Positions 19,214 through 27,701 of a DNA stretch of 64,000 nucleotides are shown here, in pieces. Source of the stretch: Clostridia bacterium (lineage in GTDB: Bacteria > Bacillota > Clostridia > Christensenellales > Aristaeellaceae); NCBI GenBank assembly GCA_017397895.1, contig JAFQHP010000020.1, positions 1-64,000 on the forward strand, written 5' to 3'. Made by a program: the position numbers and the translations under genes. The notes beneath the pieces were generated by a model. That model was not told the DNA's origin. It saw only the letters and a list, made by a program, of their open reading frames with translations, and ran no database searches. How positions within the stretch are numbered: the first letter of the stretch is position 1; every line of letters starts with the position of its first letter.

Positions 19214-22200
19214 TCAGCTGTTGTATTTATCGCCGCGGCGCCGACGGGGCGTGGGGCTCTGGGCAGAGGGCTGCCAGGCCTGGGTGGCCGAAGCATCCTG
19301 AGCCTGGGCCTGGGGATGCTGAGGCTGGTAAGCCTGGGTGGCCTGGGGCGCTGTTTGCTGGGCACCGGGCTGATAGCTCTGGGTAGCCTGGGGGGCCTGC
19401 TGGCTGCGGACGGGCGCGTAAGCGCCGGTCTGCTGGGCCTGGGGCCGGTAAGCGCCGGTGGCCTGGGAATTTACCGGGGCGCCGGAGCCTGTGGGCATAT
19501 AGGGCGCCTGGGCGTTATAGGCACGGGTGGCCTGGCTGGCCTGCTGGTTGGGGGCCATGCGCATCTGAGGCTGCTGGGCCTGCTGCTGACGGGCAGCTGC
19601 CTGACGGGCCTGCTGCTGCCGCACGGCCTGCCTGCGCCGCTCGTTCTGCTGATGCAGGGACCAGGCGTACACAGCGCCGCCGCCGCCCACCACTGCCGCA
19701 CCCAGCAGAATCCAGGGCAGGGCGCTTCCACCGTCCTTGGAGGTATCGGGGGTGGGGGTGGTGCCGCCCTGGATGGGGGCAATCACCGGGGTGGGGGTGA
19801 TGTAGCCGGTGGGCCTGGGAGCGGGGGTGGCCGTCTGGACGGGCAGGCGCTCAGGATCCGGCGTGGGGGTGGCGTAGGGGTTGAAGGGTTCATAGGAGGC
19901 CATCAGCGCAGGGTTTTGCCAGACGGTCTGGTTATAGTCTTCCACCGGCTGGATCTGGCTGGAGGAAGAGCCGGTCTGGCTGGTTTCGCTGTTGGCGTTC
20001 TGGTATTCGTCGCTCTGGAGGAAGAGGGTCAGCTCACTCAGGGTGAGCACCTTGAAGTAGTCGCCCTGGATGTACCCTTCGGTACCGGCCTGACTGACAT
20101 GGTACCAGGTTTTGCCGTCCTCACCGATTTCGCTGCCCATCACCAGGGCGAAGGCGTAATTGTCCAACAGCCGCAGGCGGGTGGAATCGGTGGAGGGTTC
20201 GCTGCGCAGGTTCACCTTGCCGCTGTTGCTTTGCACATGGCCGTAGCTGGACAGGCTTTCCTGGGTGATGGGCGCGGGGGTGGCGGGGGCTGCAGTGGGA
20301 ATGGGGGTGCCCTTTTCCAGGCTCTGCAGGTAGGCCATTACTTCTTCTTCGCTCATCATGCGCATCTGGTCGGCCCGCACATAGCCCCACATGCCGTTGT
20401 ACTGCACCAGGTGCCAGGTGGTATCGCCGGAGAAAATCTGGCCCTTTACGTTGCCGACGGCGCCGTAGGGCATCAATTGCATAATTTCGGCATTGGTATC
20501 GGCAAAGGAGCGCAGCGGCACGCCGTCGCCCAGCGTCATGGCATAGCCGTCCTGCTGCTGGGGTTCGGGGGTGACGGTGGCCTGGGCCTGCTGGATCATG
20601 TCCAGATAGGGGGCGGCCTGCTCATTGGTGATGAGCATCAGGGCGCTGTGCTGGATGAAGCCGTAATTGCCGCTGTACATGGACCGCAGGTAGGACCAGC
20701 TTTCGCCGTCCACATAGGTCTGGCCGTTGATGTACACCAGGCTGTCCGCCGGCAGCCATTCCAGGATGGTATCGTCCGTCACGCCCGTGCGCAGGGGCAC
20801 CTGATAGAGCGTCAGGGCATAGCCGGTGTAGGGCACCGGGGTGGCCGTGGGCTCGGGCGTGGGCACCTGGGTGGGTTCGGGGGTGAAGGTGGGGGCGGGG
20901 GTAGGCACGAAGGCCGTGGGTTCGGGGGAGGTGGTGGGCATGGGGGAGGCAAGGCCGGCCTGGATGGCGTCGCTTTCCTGCTGGCTGAGCATATCCACAA
21001 ACTTGGCCATGATGTAGCCTTCCTGGCCGTCCACCATCACCTGGTACCACTTTTCATTTTCCATGCTGTCCAGCTTGTAAATCCACACCTGGGCGCCTTT
21101 TTTCAGTTCGCCCAGCTTGTTGTTGCCCGTTTCCATGGAGGAACGGAAGAACACCTTGGCGTTGGTTTTGCCCCAGCGGTCGATGGCAGCGCCTTCGGGG
21201 ATGGGGGAGGGAGAGGGCGTGGCGGGCACGGGGGTGTAGCCGAACAGGTCGTTCACCTGATTGTCCGTCAGCACCCGGGTGACGGTGGTTTTGAGGAAGC
21301 CGGTGGTATCGCCGATCTCCACCAGGTACCATTCTTCCCCGTCGCCATTGATGACCAGGCCGGTGATGTGGCCCAGTTCATTGCGCTTGAGGGAGCGGAT
21401 GACGGTGCTGCTGCCGCCGGAGGTGGCAGGCTCGGAACGGAAATTGATGCCGTCGCCGGTGGGGTAGCACCATTTATCCAGGGGCGTGTAATTGTAGGGG
21501 AAGGGGGTGGCGGTGGCAGGGGATGGAGTGATGGTGGACACATAGGTGAACACCACCATTTCGGGGCTGAGCACACCGTCGGGGGAAAGCACCACGGTCT
21601 GGTAGCTTTCGCCATTCAGCCTGTAATCGGGCAGCAGGTTCACAGGGGCGCATTCGATGGTATTGCTGCCCACAAAACAGGGAATTTCCTGGGCGGGGGC
21701 AATATCCAGCCCCTGCTCGTTGCGGAAATACACCTTCACGTTCACCGGTACTTCGGGGGTGGCGGTGGGCGCCTGGGTGGGTTCGGGGGTGGCAGTGGGA
21801 TCGGCGGGCCTGACGAAGGTGAACACCGCTTCGGCCGGGGTGGCCGTGCCGTTTTCATCCACTGTCACATACACTTCGCCGCTGCTTTGCAGCTGATAAT
21901 TGCCAAAGCCCTTGTCGGCAAGCAGGGTGTAGTCGGGGGTGATGCGGTTTTCCGCCCCTTCGGTGCACACCTGGGAGGTGGCAAAGAGGGTCACGCCGTC
22001 GGCGTCTGCGTAGCGCACGGTCACCAGGGCCACCTTGGGGGCCACGGTGCTGCTGCGGTACACAAAGATCACAAGGCTGGGGTTGGCGCCGTATTCATCC
22101 ACATGGATGATGCGGGTGCTCTCGCCGTCCAGTACATAGGCGTCGTCCAGGGTGGCGGGGGCGGTGACGGGGGTATCCCCGGCGGGGAGGAAGATATTTT

Positions 22201-25036
22201 CATCGGGGCGCAGCGAATTGCCCTGCTGGTCCACATAGCGGATGGTAACCGGCATGGGGGCCATGGTGGCGGCAGGCTGCTTTTTCTGGTAATAGAACAC
22301 CACGCTCTGCTGGGACAGGCCGTTATCGTCCAGCGTGACGGTCACATACCCATCGCCCTGCAATTCCCAGCTTTCATCCAGGTTTTCAGGGGCGGGAAGA
22401 ACGTTGTTGGAGCCGGGCTGGCAGAGGAAAACGGTGGGATCGGCAATCTGCACCCCCTCGGTGGAGGCATACTGCACCATAATTTCCTGGGGCAGGATGG
22501 GGGCTTCGGTGGCCGGGGCCTGGTACCGGTAGTAGAACACCGCTTCATACAGGTTGGCATTGCCCGCTTCATCCACCGACACCTGGTACATGGACGGGCT
22601 CAGATCGCTCAGCACATAGCCGGCCAGCAGGTCTGCCGGGGCGGCATATACATCGGTCACCTGGCCGGGCTGGCAGATCACGCTGCCTTCGGTGGCTACC
22701 GGCAGGCCGGATTCCAGATCCAGGTACAATACGGGGATCACAACAGGCTGGGCCGGGGCCTGGGTGGGCTCGGCGGTGGGTTCGGCAGTAGGCTCTGCCG
22801 TAGGTTCAGCCGTGGGTTCGGGGGTGGGGGCTATGTAGGCGTAGTAGAACACCACTTCATACACATTGGCGTTGCCCATATCGTCCACCATCACCTGGTA
22901 GACAGGGTTGCTCAGTTCGCTGAGCACATAATCGGGCAGCAGGTCCTGGGGAGCGGGATAAACGTCGGTCACCTGGCCGGGCTGGCAGGTAACGCTGCCG
23001 TCGGAAGCCACGGGCAGGCCGGATTCCAGATCCAGATAAAGCACCGGCAGCACAACCGCCTGGGCCGGGGCCTGGGTGGGTTCGGCCGTGGGTTCCGCGG
23101 TAGGTTCCGCGGTGGGTTCGGCAGTGGGTTCTGCGGTGGGCTCAGCGGTGGGTTCGGCAGTGGGTTCTGCGGTGGGTTCCGCAGTGGGTTCCGCAGTGGG
23201 CTCAGCCGTGGGCTCAGCCGTGGGCACGGGGGTGGGGGCGACGTAGGTGTAATAGAACACCACTTCGTACATATTGGCATTGCCCATTTCATCCACGGTG
23301 ACCTGCACAAGGCCGGTGTTGCCGTCAGAAGGCACGTAATCGGCCAGAAGATCGGCGGGCTGGGCGTACACATCGGTGGTGGTGGCGGGCTTGCAGGTGA
23401 CGCTGCCTTCGCTGGCCACGGGCATGCCGGTGGCCTGATCCAGGTAACGGATGGGCAGGGTCACATCGGCAGGCGTATTATTCTTATAGAAGAAAGTCAC
23501 TTCGGCCGGGTTGGCGCCGGAGTAGGTAAGGGCCACAGTGTGGCTTTCTTCACCGGTGAGGGTGTGGTAAGGCTTCAGGTTCTGGGGGGCGGGGTACACC
23601 ACCGTTTCCTCCTGGGTGAGGGGCTGGGTGGTGTCATCCGCCACGGGGGCGTAGGTGTCCACGTCCAGGTAATGGATCACCACATCGGCCGCGGGCAGCG
23701 CTTCCTTCTGGTAATAGAACACCACTTCGGCCGGGTTGGCGCCGTTATAGTCCACAAAGACGTTGACGGCGGGTTCGCTGACCAGGGTGTAGTATTCGGG
23801 CAGGTCAAAGGGGGCGGGGGACACGGTGGTATTGCCATCGGCGCAGGGCTGGGAGGTGGCGGAGGCGATCTCGGTATTGGTGGCCTGATCCACATAGCGG
23901 ACGGTCACGTCCACGGTGGGGGCGGGGTTTTTCTGGTAATAGAACACCACTTCGGCAGGATTGGCGCCGTTATAGTCCACAAAGACGTTGACGGCGGGTT
24001 CGCTGACCAGGGTGTAGTATTCGGGCAGGTCATAGGGGGCGGGGGACACGGTGGTGTTGCCATCGGCGCAGGGCTGGGAAGTGGCGGAGGCGATTTCGGT
24101 ATTGGTGGCCTGATCCACGTAGCGGACGGTCACGTCCACAGGCTGGACGGGCAGTTTTTCGTAATAGAAGGTCACTTCCCGCATATCGGCGCCGTATTCG
24201 TTTACGTTGACGATGGCTTCGGGCGCGCTGTAGAGGCGGTAGTTGGGCTGCAGGTCATAGGGGGCGGGGGAAATGGTGTTGGGGCCTTCGTAGACCTTCT
24301 GGGTGGTGGGGGAAGCCACCTGCTGCATGGACTGCATGTCCAGATAGAAGATGGTGATATCCACCGGTTCCACGGGGATACGGTCGTAGTAGAAGATCAC
24401 TTCGCCGGGGTTGGCGCCGAACTGGTCCACCGTGACGGACTGGGCGCCGTTTCCGGACAGCTGATAATTGGCCTTCAGGTCATAGGGCTCGGGATATACA
24501 TCGTGGGTGCCGGGCTGTACGGTGGTGGTGGTTTCGGTGGCCACGGGTTCATGGGTCTGGCTGTCCTGGTATTTGACGGTCACCCGGGCGGGCATCACCA
24601 TGGGGGCGTTGGGATCCTGGGGCAGGGGGGCGGTGGTGGATACATACAGCCGCAGCATCAAAACAGGCGTGCCGTCCTGGGCAAAGCCTGTGATCTCCAT
24701 GGGGGTGGAGAAGGTGAGGGTATCCCCGGCGTCTGCCGCCTGGTCCAGCAGGGTGCCGTCCGGTACGCTGAAAGAAGCTGCAGCGCCGGTGGTATCCTGA
24801 ATGTACAGGGCGGCCTGGGCGGGCATTACGCCCTGGGGCAATTGCAGCCAGAAGCTGTTTTCATAGCCGGCATAGGGAATGGGCGCAGCCTGGGCAGACT
24901 GCACCTGGCCCCATTCGTCCGTCCACTGGGCGGTGAGTACATAGGGGCTTTCTTCTGCCGGGGCAAGGCCGGAAAGGCTTATAAGCAGCGCCAGCAGGAG
25001 AAGAAAAACGGCTGTTTTTTTATGTGTACAGGTCAT
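19214..25036 (-). CDS. Giant cell-surface protein with MucBP-like repeats and SH3b domains
   Basis: A 1,940-residue exported protein. Signal peptide about 1-28 (FLLLLALLISLSGLAPAEE). Twelve MucBP-like repeats of 65-75 residues (about 150-1160), each with a Y-L/V-D start and ending in GANPAEVVFYY or similar. Pro-Thr spacers of TAEP units lie at about 600-665 and 735-760. Five SH3b domains follow (about 1175-1685). One membrane helix (ALPWILLGAAVVGGGGAVYAW, about 1772) is followed by a basic stop-transfer and a Gln/Ala/Pro-rich cytoplasmic tail of about 150 residues. There is no LPxTG motif. MucBP domains bind mucin and related glycans, so an adhesin role is inferred. AAGGAGG lies 10 bases before ATG 25036. 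Confidence 0.85.
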   Translation of the reverse strand: MTCTHKKTAVFLLLLALLISLSGLAPAEESPYVLTAQWTDEWGQVQSAQAAPIPYAGYENSFWLQLPQGVMPAQAALYIQDTTGAAASFSVPDGTLLDQAADAGDTLTFSTPMEITGFAQDGTPVLMLRLYVSTTAPLPQDPNAPMVMPARVTVKYQDSQTHEPVATETTTTVQPGTHDVYPEPYDLKANYQLSGNGAQSVTVDQFGANPGEVIFYYDRIPVEPVDITIFYLDMQSMQQVASPTTQKVYEGPNTISPAPYDLQPNYRLYSAPEAIVNVNEYGADMREVTFYYEKLPVQPVDVTVRYVDQATNTEIASATSQPCADGNTTVSPAPYDLPEYYTLVSEPAVNVFVDYNGANPAEVVFYYQKNPAPTVDVTVRYVDQATNTEIASATSQPCADGNTTVSPAPFDLPEYYTLVSEPAVNVFVDYNGANPAEVVFYYQKEALPAADVVIHYLDVDTYAPVADDTTQPLTQEETVVYPAPQNLKPYHTLTGEESHTVALTYSGANPAEVTFFYKNNTPADVTLPIRYLDQATGMPVASEGSVTCKPATTTDVYAQPADLLADYVPSDGNTGLVQVTVDEMGNANMYEVVFYYTYVAPTPVPTAEPTAEPTAEPTAEPTAEPTAEPTAEPTAEPTAEPTAEPTAEPTAEPTQAPAQAVVLPVLYLDLESGLPVASDGSVTCQPGQVTDVYPAPQDLLPDYVLSELSNPVYQVMVDDMGNANVYEVVFYYAYIAPTPEPTAEPTAEPTAEPTAEPTQAPAQPVVIPVLYLDLESGLPVATEGSVICQPGQVTDVYAAPADLLAGYVLSDLSPSMYQVSVDEAGNANLYEAVFYYRYQAPATEAPILPQEIMVQYASTEGVQIADPTVFLCQPGSNNVLPAPENLDESWELQGDGYVTVTLDDNGLSQQSVVFYYQKKQPAATMAPMPVTIRYVDQQGNSLRPDENIFLPAGDTPVTAPATLDDAYVLDGESTRIIHVDEYGANPSLVIFVYRSSTVAPKVALVTVRYADADGVTLFATSQVCTEGAENRITPDYTLLADKGFGNYQLQSSGEVYVTVDENGTATPAEAVFTFVRPADPTATPEPTQAPTATPEVPVNVKVYFRNEQGLDIAPAQEIPCFVGSNTIECAPVNLLPDYRLNGESYQTVVLSPDGVLSPEMVVFTYVSTITPSPATATPFPYNYTPLDKWCYPTGDGINFRSEPATSGGSSTVIRSLKRNELGHITGLVINGDGEEWYLVEIGDTTGFLKTTVTRVLTDNQVNDLFGYTPVPATPSPSPIPEGAAIDRWGKTNAKVFFRSSMETGNNKLGELKKGAQVWIYKLDSMENEKWYQVMVDGQEGYIMAKFVDMLSQQESDAIQAGLASPMPTTSPEPTAFVPTPAPTFTPEPTQVPTPEPTATPVPYTGYALTLYQVPLRTGVTDDTILEWLPADSLVYINGQTYVDGESWSYLRSMYSGNYGFIQHSALMLITNEQAAPYLDMIQQAQATVTPEPQQQDGYAMTLGDGVPLRSFADTNAEIMQLMPYGAVGNVKGQIFSGDTTWHLVQYNGMWGYVRADQMRMMSEEEVMAYLQSLEKGTPIPTAAPATPAPITQESLSSYGHVQSNSGKVNLRSEPSTDSTRLRLLDNYAFALVMGSEIGEDGKTWYHVSQAGTEGYIQGDYFKVLTLSELTLFLQSDEYQNANSETSQTGSSSSQIQPVEDYNQTVWQNPALMASYEPFNPYATPTPDPERLPVQTATPAPRPTGYITPTPVIAPIQGGTTPTPDTSKDGGSALPWILLGAAVVGGGGAVYAWSLHQQNERRRQAVRQQQARQAAARQQQAQQPQMRMAPNQQASQATRAYNAQAPYMPTGSGAPVNSQATGAYRPQAQQTGAYAPVRSQQAPQATQSYQPGAQQTAPQATQAYQPQHPQAQAQDASATQAWQPSAQSPTPRRRRGDKYNS
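23706..24139 (-). repeat. Near-identical 225-bp tandem repeat within the giant surface gene
   Basis: Bases 23706-23914 and 23931-24139 are nearly identical and offset by 225 bp, encoding two 75-residue MucBP-like units that differ at very few residues. Other repeats in the protein are much more diverged, so this pair is a recent duplication. Confidence 0.9.
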
Positions 25037-25086
25037 GGCTTGAGGTCCTCCTTCATGATCCTTGAAAATGGTAAAGGTTTGTTTCA

Positions 25087-25115
25087 ATTTTATTACATTT
25101 TGCCTACATTGTCAA
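25087..25115 (-). promoter_or_regulatory. Probable promoter of the giant surface protein gene
   Basis: Minus strand TTGACA (25115-25110), 17-base spacer, TAAAAT (25092-25087), about 50 bases upstream of the start codon. Bases 25116-25233 between this and the Nudix gene hold no gene; an AATAAT-containing stretch near 25190 may serve the Nudix side. Confidence 0.8.
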
Positions 25116-25233
25116 TCTGTTCACCAGCCGTTTCCTTATTATTTACAGTTATTCCATCTTTACCCGGCAGGATTTTGTCCATGGGTGTGGAATAATACAC
25201 ATCTATGGATAAAACCGGGAGGCGAAATGGAAC

Positions 25234-25857
25234 ATGACGGACGATGCCCTGCGGGAAACCTATGTATCCGGTGAAGAAAAGTTTCACGGCAAGATCATCA
25301 ATGTGGAGCACTGGCAGGTGTCCCTGCCCAACGGAAAGACGGCCCTTCGGGAAGTGGTGCGCCACAACGGCGCGGCGGCCATTGTGCCGGTGGACGACGA
25401 AGGGTATGTGACCCTGGTGCGCCAGCACCGGGTGGTGGCAGGAAGGTTCACCTGGGAAATTCCCGCCGGTAAACTGGACACCCCGGATGAAGACCCCTTC
25501 TCCTGCGCCAAGCGGGAATTGGAAGAGGAAACGGGGCTGAACGCCGAAAACTGGCGGCTGCTTTCCCGGATTGATACCACCCCGGGCTTTTGCACGGAGA
25601 AGATTGCGCTGTATCTGGCCACCGGCCTTTCCCAGCACAATACCCACCCCGATGAGGATGAATTCCTTCACATCACCCGCATCCCTCTGGCGGAAGCCGT
25701 GGCCCTGTGCCTGAAAGGGGAACTGCGGGACAGCAAAACGGTGATCGGCATCCTGATGGCCGGGCAGATCCTGGGGGTCAGCGCTGCACCGTACCTGACG
25801 GAGGGTACATCCATACAACGCACGGCAGCCTGTTCTTTATCCCGCCAGGCGGAATAA
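25234..25857 (+). CDS. Nudix hydrolase, ADP-ribose pyrophosphatase-like
   Basis: A 207-residue Nudix protein that probably cleaves ADP-ribose or related nucleoside diphosphates. The box reads GKLDTPDEDPFSCAKRELEE followed by ETGL, with one extra residue between the first Gly and Glu relative to the strict GX5E spacing. Upstream sequence FHGKIINVEHWQVSLPNGK and WEIPAGK are typical of the ADPRase subfamily. GGGAGG lies 11 bases before ATG 25234. The C-terminal 20 residues are low-confidence in function. Confidence 0.9.
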   Translation: MTDDALRETYVSGEEKFHGKIINVEHWQVSLPNGKTALREVVRHNGAAAIVPVDDEGYVTLVRQHRVVAGRFTWEIPAGKLDTPDEDPFSCAKRELEEETGLNAENWRLLSRIDTTPGFCTEKIALYLATGLSQHNTHPDEDEFLHITRIPLAEAVALCLKGELRDSKTVIGILMAGQILGVSAAPYLTEGTSIQRTAACSLSRQAE

Positions 25858-25884
25858 AATTTACATCCGGGGAGGCGATGCTTC

Positions 25885-26034
25885 ATGAAAAACGAAAAGA
25901 AGGGAAAGCATCCCGGATACCGCTGGGTGATGGCAGGGTTTATTTTCCTGCTGGCCATGGGCATTTTTATTCTGGTATGCGGCCTGGTGCTGGGGGACGG
26001 CTTTCTTGTTCTCCAGCCTCAAAGGGCACTGTAA
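25885..26034 (+). CDS. Small single-pass membrane protein, 49 aa
   Basis: An open frame of 49 codons with GGGGAGG about 9 bases before ATG 25885. It has a basic N-terminus (MKNEKKGKHPGYR), one hydrophobic helix (WVMAGFIFLLAMGIFILVCG) and a short tail. It lies 27 bases after the Nudix gene and 12 before the GNAT gene. Family not recognised; coding status rests on the site, the helix and the tight packing. Confidence 0.6.
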   Translation: MKNEKKGKHPGYRWVMAGFIFLLAMGIFILVCGLVLGDGFLVLQPQRAL

Positions 26035-26046
26035 GGGGGCGGAAAA

Positions 26047-26622
26047 ATGCAGTTTTACACCGGCATTTTTTCCTGTCTGCCCCGCCTGGAAACGGACAGG
26101 CTGATCCTGCGGCCCCTGCAGATGGATGACGCAAAGGATATGTACGCCTACGCCAGGGACCCGGAGGTGAGCCGCCACGTGCTGTGGGACGCCCACAAAA
26201 GCATCTGGGAAACCCGGCATTTTTTGCGCTTTGCCCGCAACCAGTACAGAAGGGGCTTCCCCGGTTCCTTCGCCATGGAGCTGAAGGAGAGCGGACGGAT
26301 GATCGGCACCATCGGCTTCATGTGGGTGAACCCTGATTACAAAAGCGCCGAGGTGGGCTACAGCCTCAGCCGGGACTACTGGAACCGGGGGCTGATGACG
26401 GAGGCCTTGGAGGCCACGCTGCGCTTTGGCTTTGAAGAATTGAAGCTGAACCGCATCGAAGCCCAGCACGATACCGAAAACCCGGCTTCCGGAAAGGTGA
26501 TGGCCCATTGCGGTATGCAGTTTGAAGGGGTTATGCGCAGCCGGGTGATGAACAAAGGCGTGTTCAGGGATGTGGCGGTGTACGCCGTCCTGAAAAATGA
26601 TTGGCAAAAGAGTCATATATAA
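26047..26622 (+). CDS. GNAT family N-acetyltransferase, RimJ/RimL type
   Basis: A 191-residue acetyltransferase. It has the RimJ/L-type N terminus LETDRLILRPLQMDDAKDMY, the acetyl-CoA segment EVGYSLSRDYWNRGLMTEAL and the late LNRIEAQHDTENPASGKVM motif. This subfamily acetylates ribosomal-protein or other N-terminal amines; the exact substrate is unknown. A purine-rich AGGGGGC precedes ATG 26047. Confidence 0.9.
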   Translation: MQFYTGIFSCLPRLETDRLILRPLQMDDAKDMYAYARDPEVSRHVLWDAHKSIWETRHFLRFARNQYRRGFPGSFAMELKESGRMIGTIGFMWVNPDYKSAEVGYSLSRDYWNRGLMTEALEATLRFGFEELKLNRIEAQHDTENPASGKVMAHCGMQFEGVMRSRVMNKGVFRDVAVYAVLKNDWQKSHI

Positions 26623-26637
26623 AAAGGAGAGAAAACC

Positions 26638-26883
26638 ATGTTCCAGTACAAAACCAAGGGCACCTGTTCCGTACAGATTGATCTGGAGATCGAAAACGGC
26701 ATCATTACCCATTGCGAATTCCATCGCGGCTGCCGGGGTAACACCCAGGGCCTGGCCAAAATGGTGATCGGCCGCAAAGCCGACGATGTGAAGGAAATTC
26801 TCCGTGGCGTGGAATGCCGCGGCAATACCTCCTGCCCCGACCAGCTTTCCCGGGCCATTGAAGCCTGGCAGGCTCAGGCGTAA
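26638..26883 (+). CDS. TSCPD domain protein (TIGR03905-like)
   Basis: An 81-residue protein with the TSCPD hallmark near its C terminus (RGNTSCPDQLSRAI), two further cysteines (THCEFHRGCRGNTQGL) and a cysteine near the N terminus (TKGTCSVQI). The same domain occurs at the end of some vitamin B12-dependent ribonucleotide reductases and as stand-alone proteins. Function is unknown; a metal or thiol role is suggested only by conserved cysteines. AAAAGGAGAG precedes ATG 26638. Confidence 0.88.
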   Translation: MFQYKTKGTCSVQIDLEIENGIITHCEFHRGCRGNTQGLAKMVIGRKADDVKEILRGVECRGNTSCPDQLSRAIEAWQAQA

Positions 26884-26914
26884 AAGAATAACCAACAGAA
26901 AGGAAGCATGAATC

Positions 26915-27028
26915 ATGGCTACCACGAAAAAGCAGCAGGAGCGCAACAAAATGATCATCCGTGTGGTGTGCATTGCGCTGTGCGTGATTATGGTGCTGAG
27001 CACCGTGACTGCCTTGTTTTTGACTTAA
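26915..27028 (+). CDS. Small membrane protein, 37 aa
   Basis: Encodes a charged N-terminus (MATTKKQQERNK) and one helix (MIIRVVCIALCVIMVLSTVT), preceded by AAAGGA at 10 bases. Size and layout recall the Prli42/DUF4044 group of tiny membrane proteins, but this is a visual resemblance only. It sits between the TSCPD gene and yajC. Confidence 0.6.
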   Translation: MATTKKQQERNKMIIRVVCIALCVIMVLSTVTALFLT

Positions 27029-27047
27029 AAACAGGAAAAACGGGGCT

Positions 27048-27075
27048 TTACAGAAATGTTTTTTCCATGTATAAT
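27048..27075 (+). promoter_or_regulatory. Probable yajC promoter
   Basis: TTACAG (27048-27053), 16-base spacer, TATAAT (27070-27075), 37 bases before the yajC start codon. Confidence 0.7.
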
Positions 27076-27112
27076 CTTGGTTGATCATCCGATTTGAAAG
27101 GCGGTTTTTCTC

Positions 27113-27523
27113 ATGTTTGACTGGATCTTTGGTATCAATAACGCCATCGCTGAAGCCACCGGCACCGACGCTGCTGCCGTTGCCGATGCTGCTGCTGCCG
27201 GTGAAGAAATGGCGGCAACCAACCCCGTGGCTGCCATGCTCACCAGCCTGCTTCCCCTGGTGCTGATGTTTGTCATTTTCTACTTCTTCCTCATCCGTCC
27301 CCAGCGCAAGAAGGACAAGAAGGTAAAGGAAATGCTGGCTGCCCTCAAGCCCGGTGACCGGATCACCACCATCGGCGGCATCTACGGCACCATCACCGGC
27401 ATCAAGGACGACACCATCACCCTGGCCATCGGCTCTCAGCGCACCGAAATGGTGGTTACCCGCTGGGCCATCCGTCAGGTGGAAGAAGTGACCGTGGAAA
27501 ACGACGGCGAAATTCTGGCCTGA
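27113..27523 (+). CDS. yajC: Preprotein translocase subunit YajC
   Basis: Accessory subunit of the Sec holotranslocon. The 136-residue protein has one membrane helix (SLLPLVLMFVIFYFFLIRPQRKKDKK, about 45-68) and the YajC core ALKPGDRITTIGGIYGTITGIKDDTITLAI. The N-terminal 40 residues are an unusually Ala/Glu-rich extracytoplasmic extension. It does not neighbour secD/secF here. Confidence 0.93.
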   Translation: MFDWIFGINNAIAEATGTDAAAVADAAAAGEEMAATNPVAAMLTSLLPLVLMFVIFYFFLIRPQRKKDKKVKEMLAALKPGDRITTIGGIYGTITGIKDDTITLAIGSQRTEMVVTRWAIRQVEEVTVENDGEILA

Positions 27524-27547
27524 TTTCCGGAAAAGATGCATACAATC

Positions 27548-27636
27548 CCTGTAGGGGAGTAGCCGGCGCTGCGAAAGCGGCGTGACGTTATCGACATACT
27601 GACGGGTTTTCCGTCCGGTAACGCCTGAAACGGCAA
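27548..27636 (+). promoter_or_regulatory. yybP-ykoY (Mn2+) riboswitch
   Basis: The region has the family landmarks GGGGAGTAG near its 5' end (27554-27562), the AGCCGGCGCTGCGAAAGCGG stem-loop, and CCGGTAACGCCTGA near the 3' end, followed by a terminator hairpin and then a manganese exporter gene. In this class Mn2+ binding turns expression on by preventing terminator formation. Confidence 0.87.
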
Positions 27637-27637
27637 G

Positions 27638-27681
27638 ACCTGCAAGACAGACGTATCAAGCGGCTGTTTTGCAGGTTTTTC
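27638..27681 (+). terminator. Terminator in the mntP leader
   Basis: ACCTGCAAGACAG (27638-27650) pairs with CTGTTTTGCAGGT (27664-27676), followed by TTTTTC. It overlaps the 3' side of the Mn riboswitch and ends 21 bases before the start codon. Confidence 0.82.
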
Positions 27682-27701
27682 TTATGAAGGAGGAGAGAAG
27701 A

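Noticed and set aside
18011-25195. Unbroken 7.2-kb plus-strand reading frame (2,394 codons) opposite the giant surface gene
   Set aside because: It is Gly/His-rich with no domain pattern, no RBS at its start and mirrors repeats of the opposite gene. Strong codon bias in a repetitive gene explains the absence of stops.
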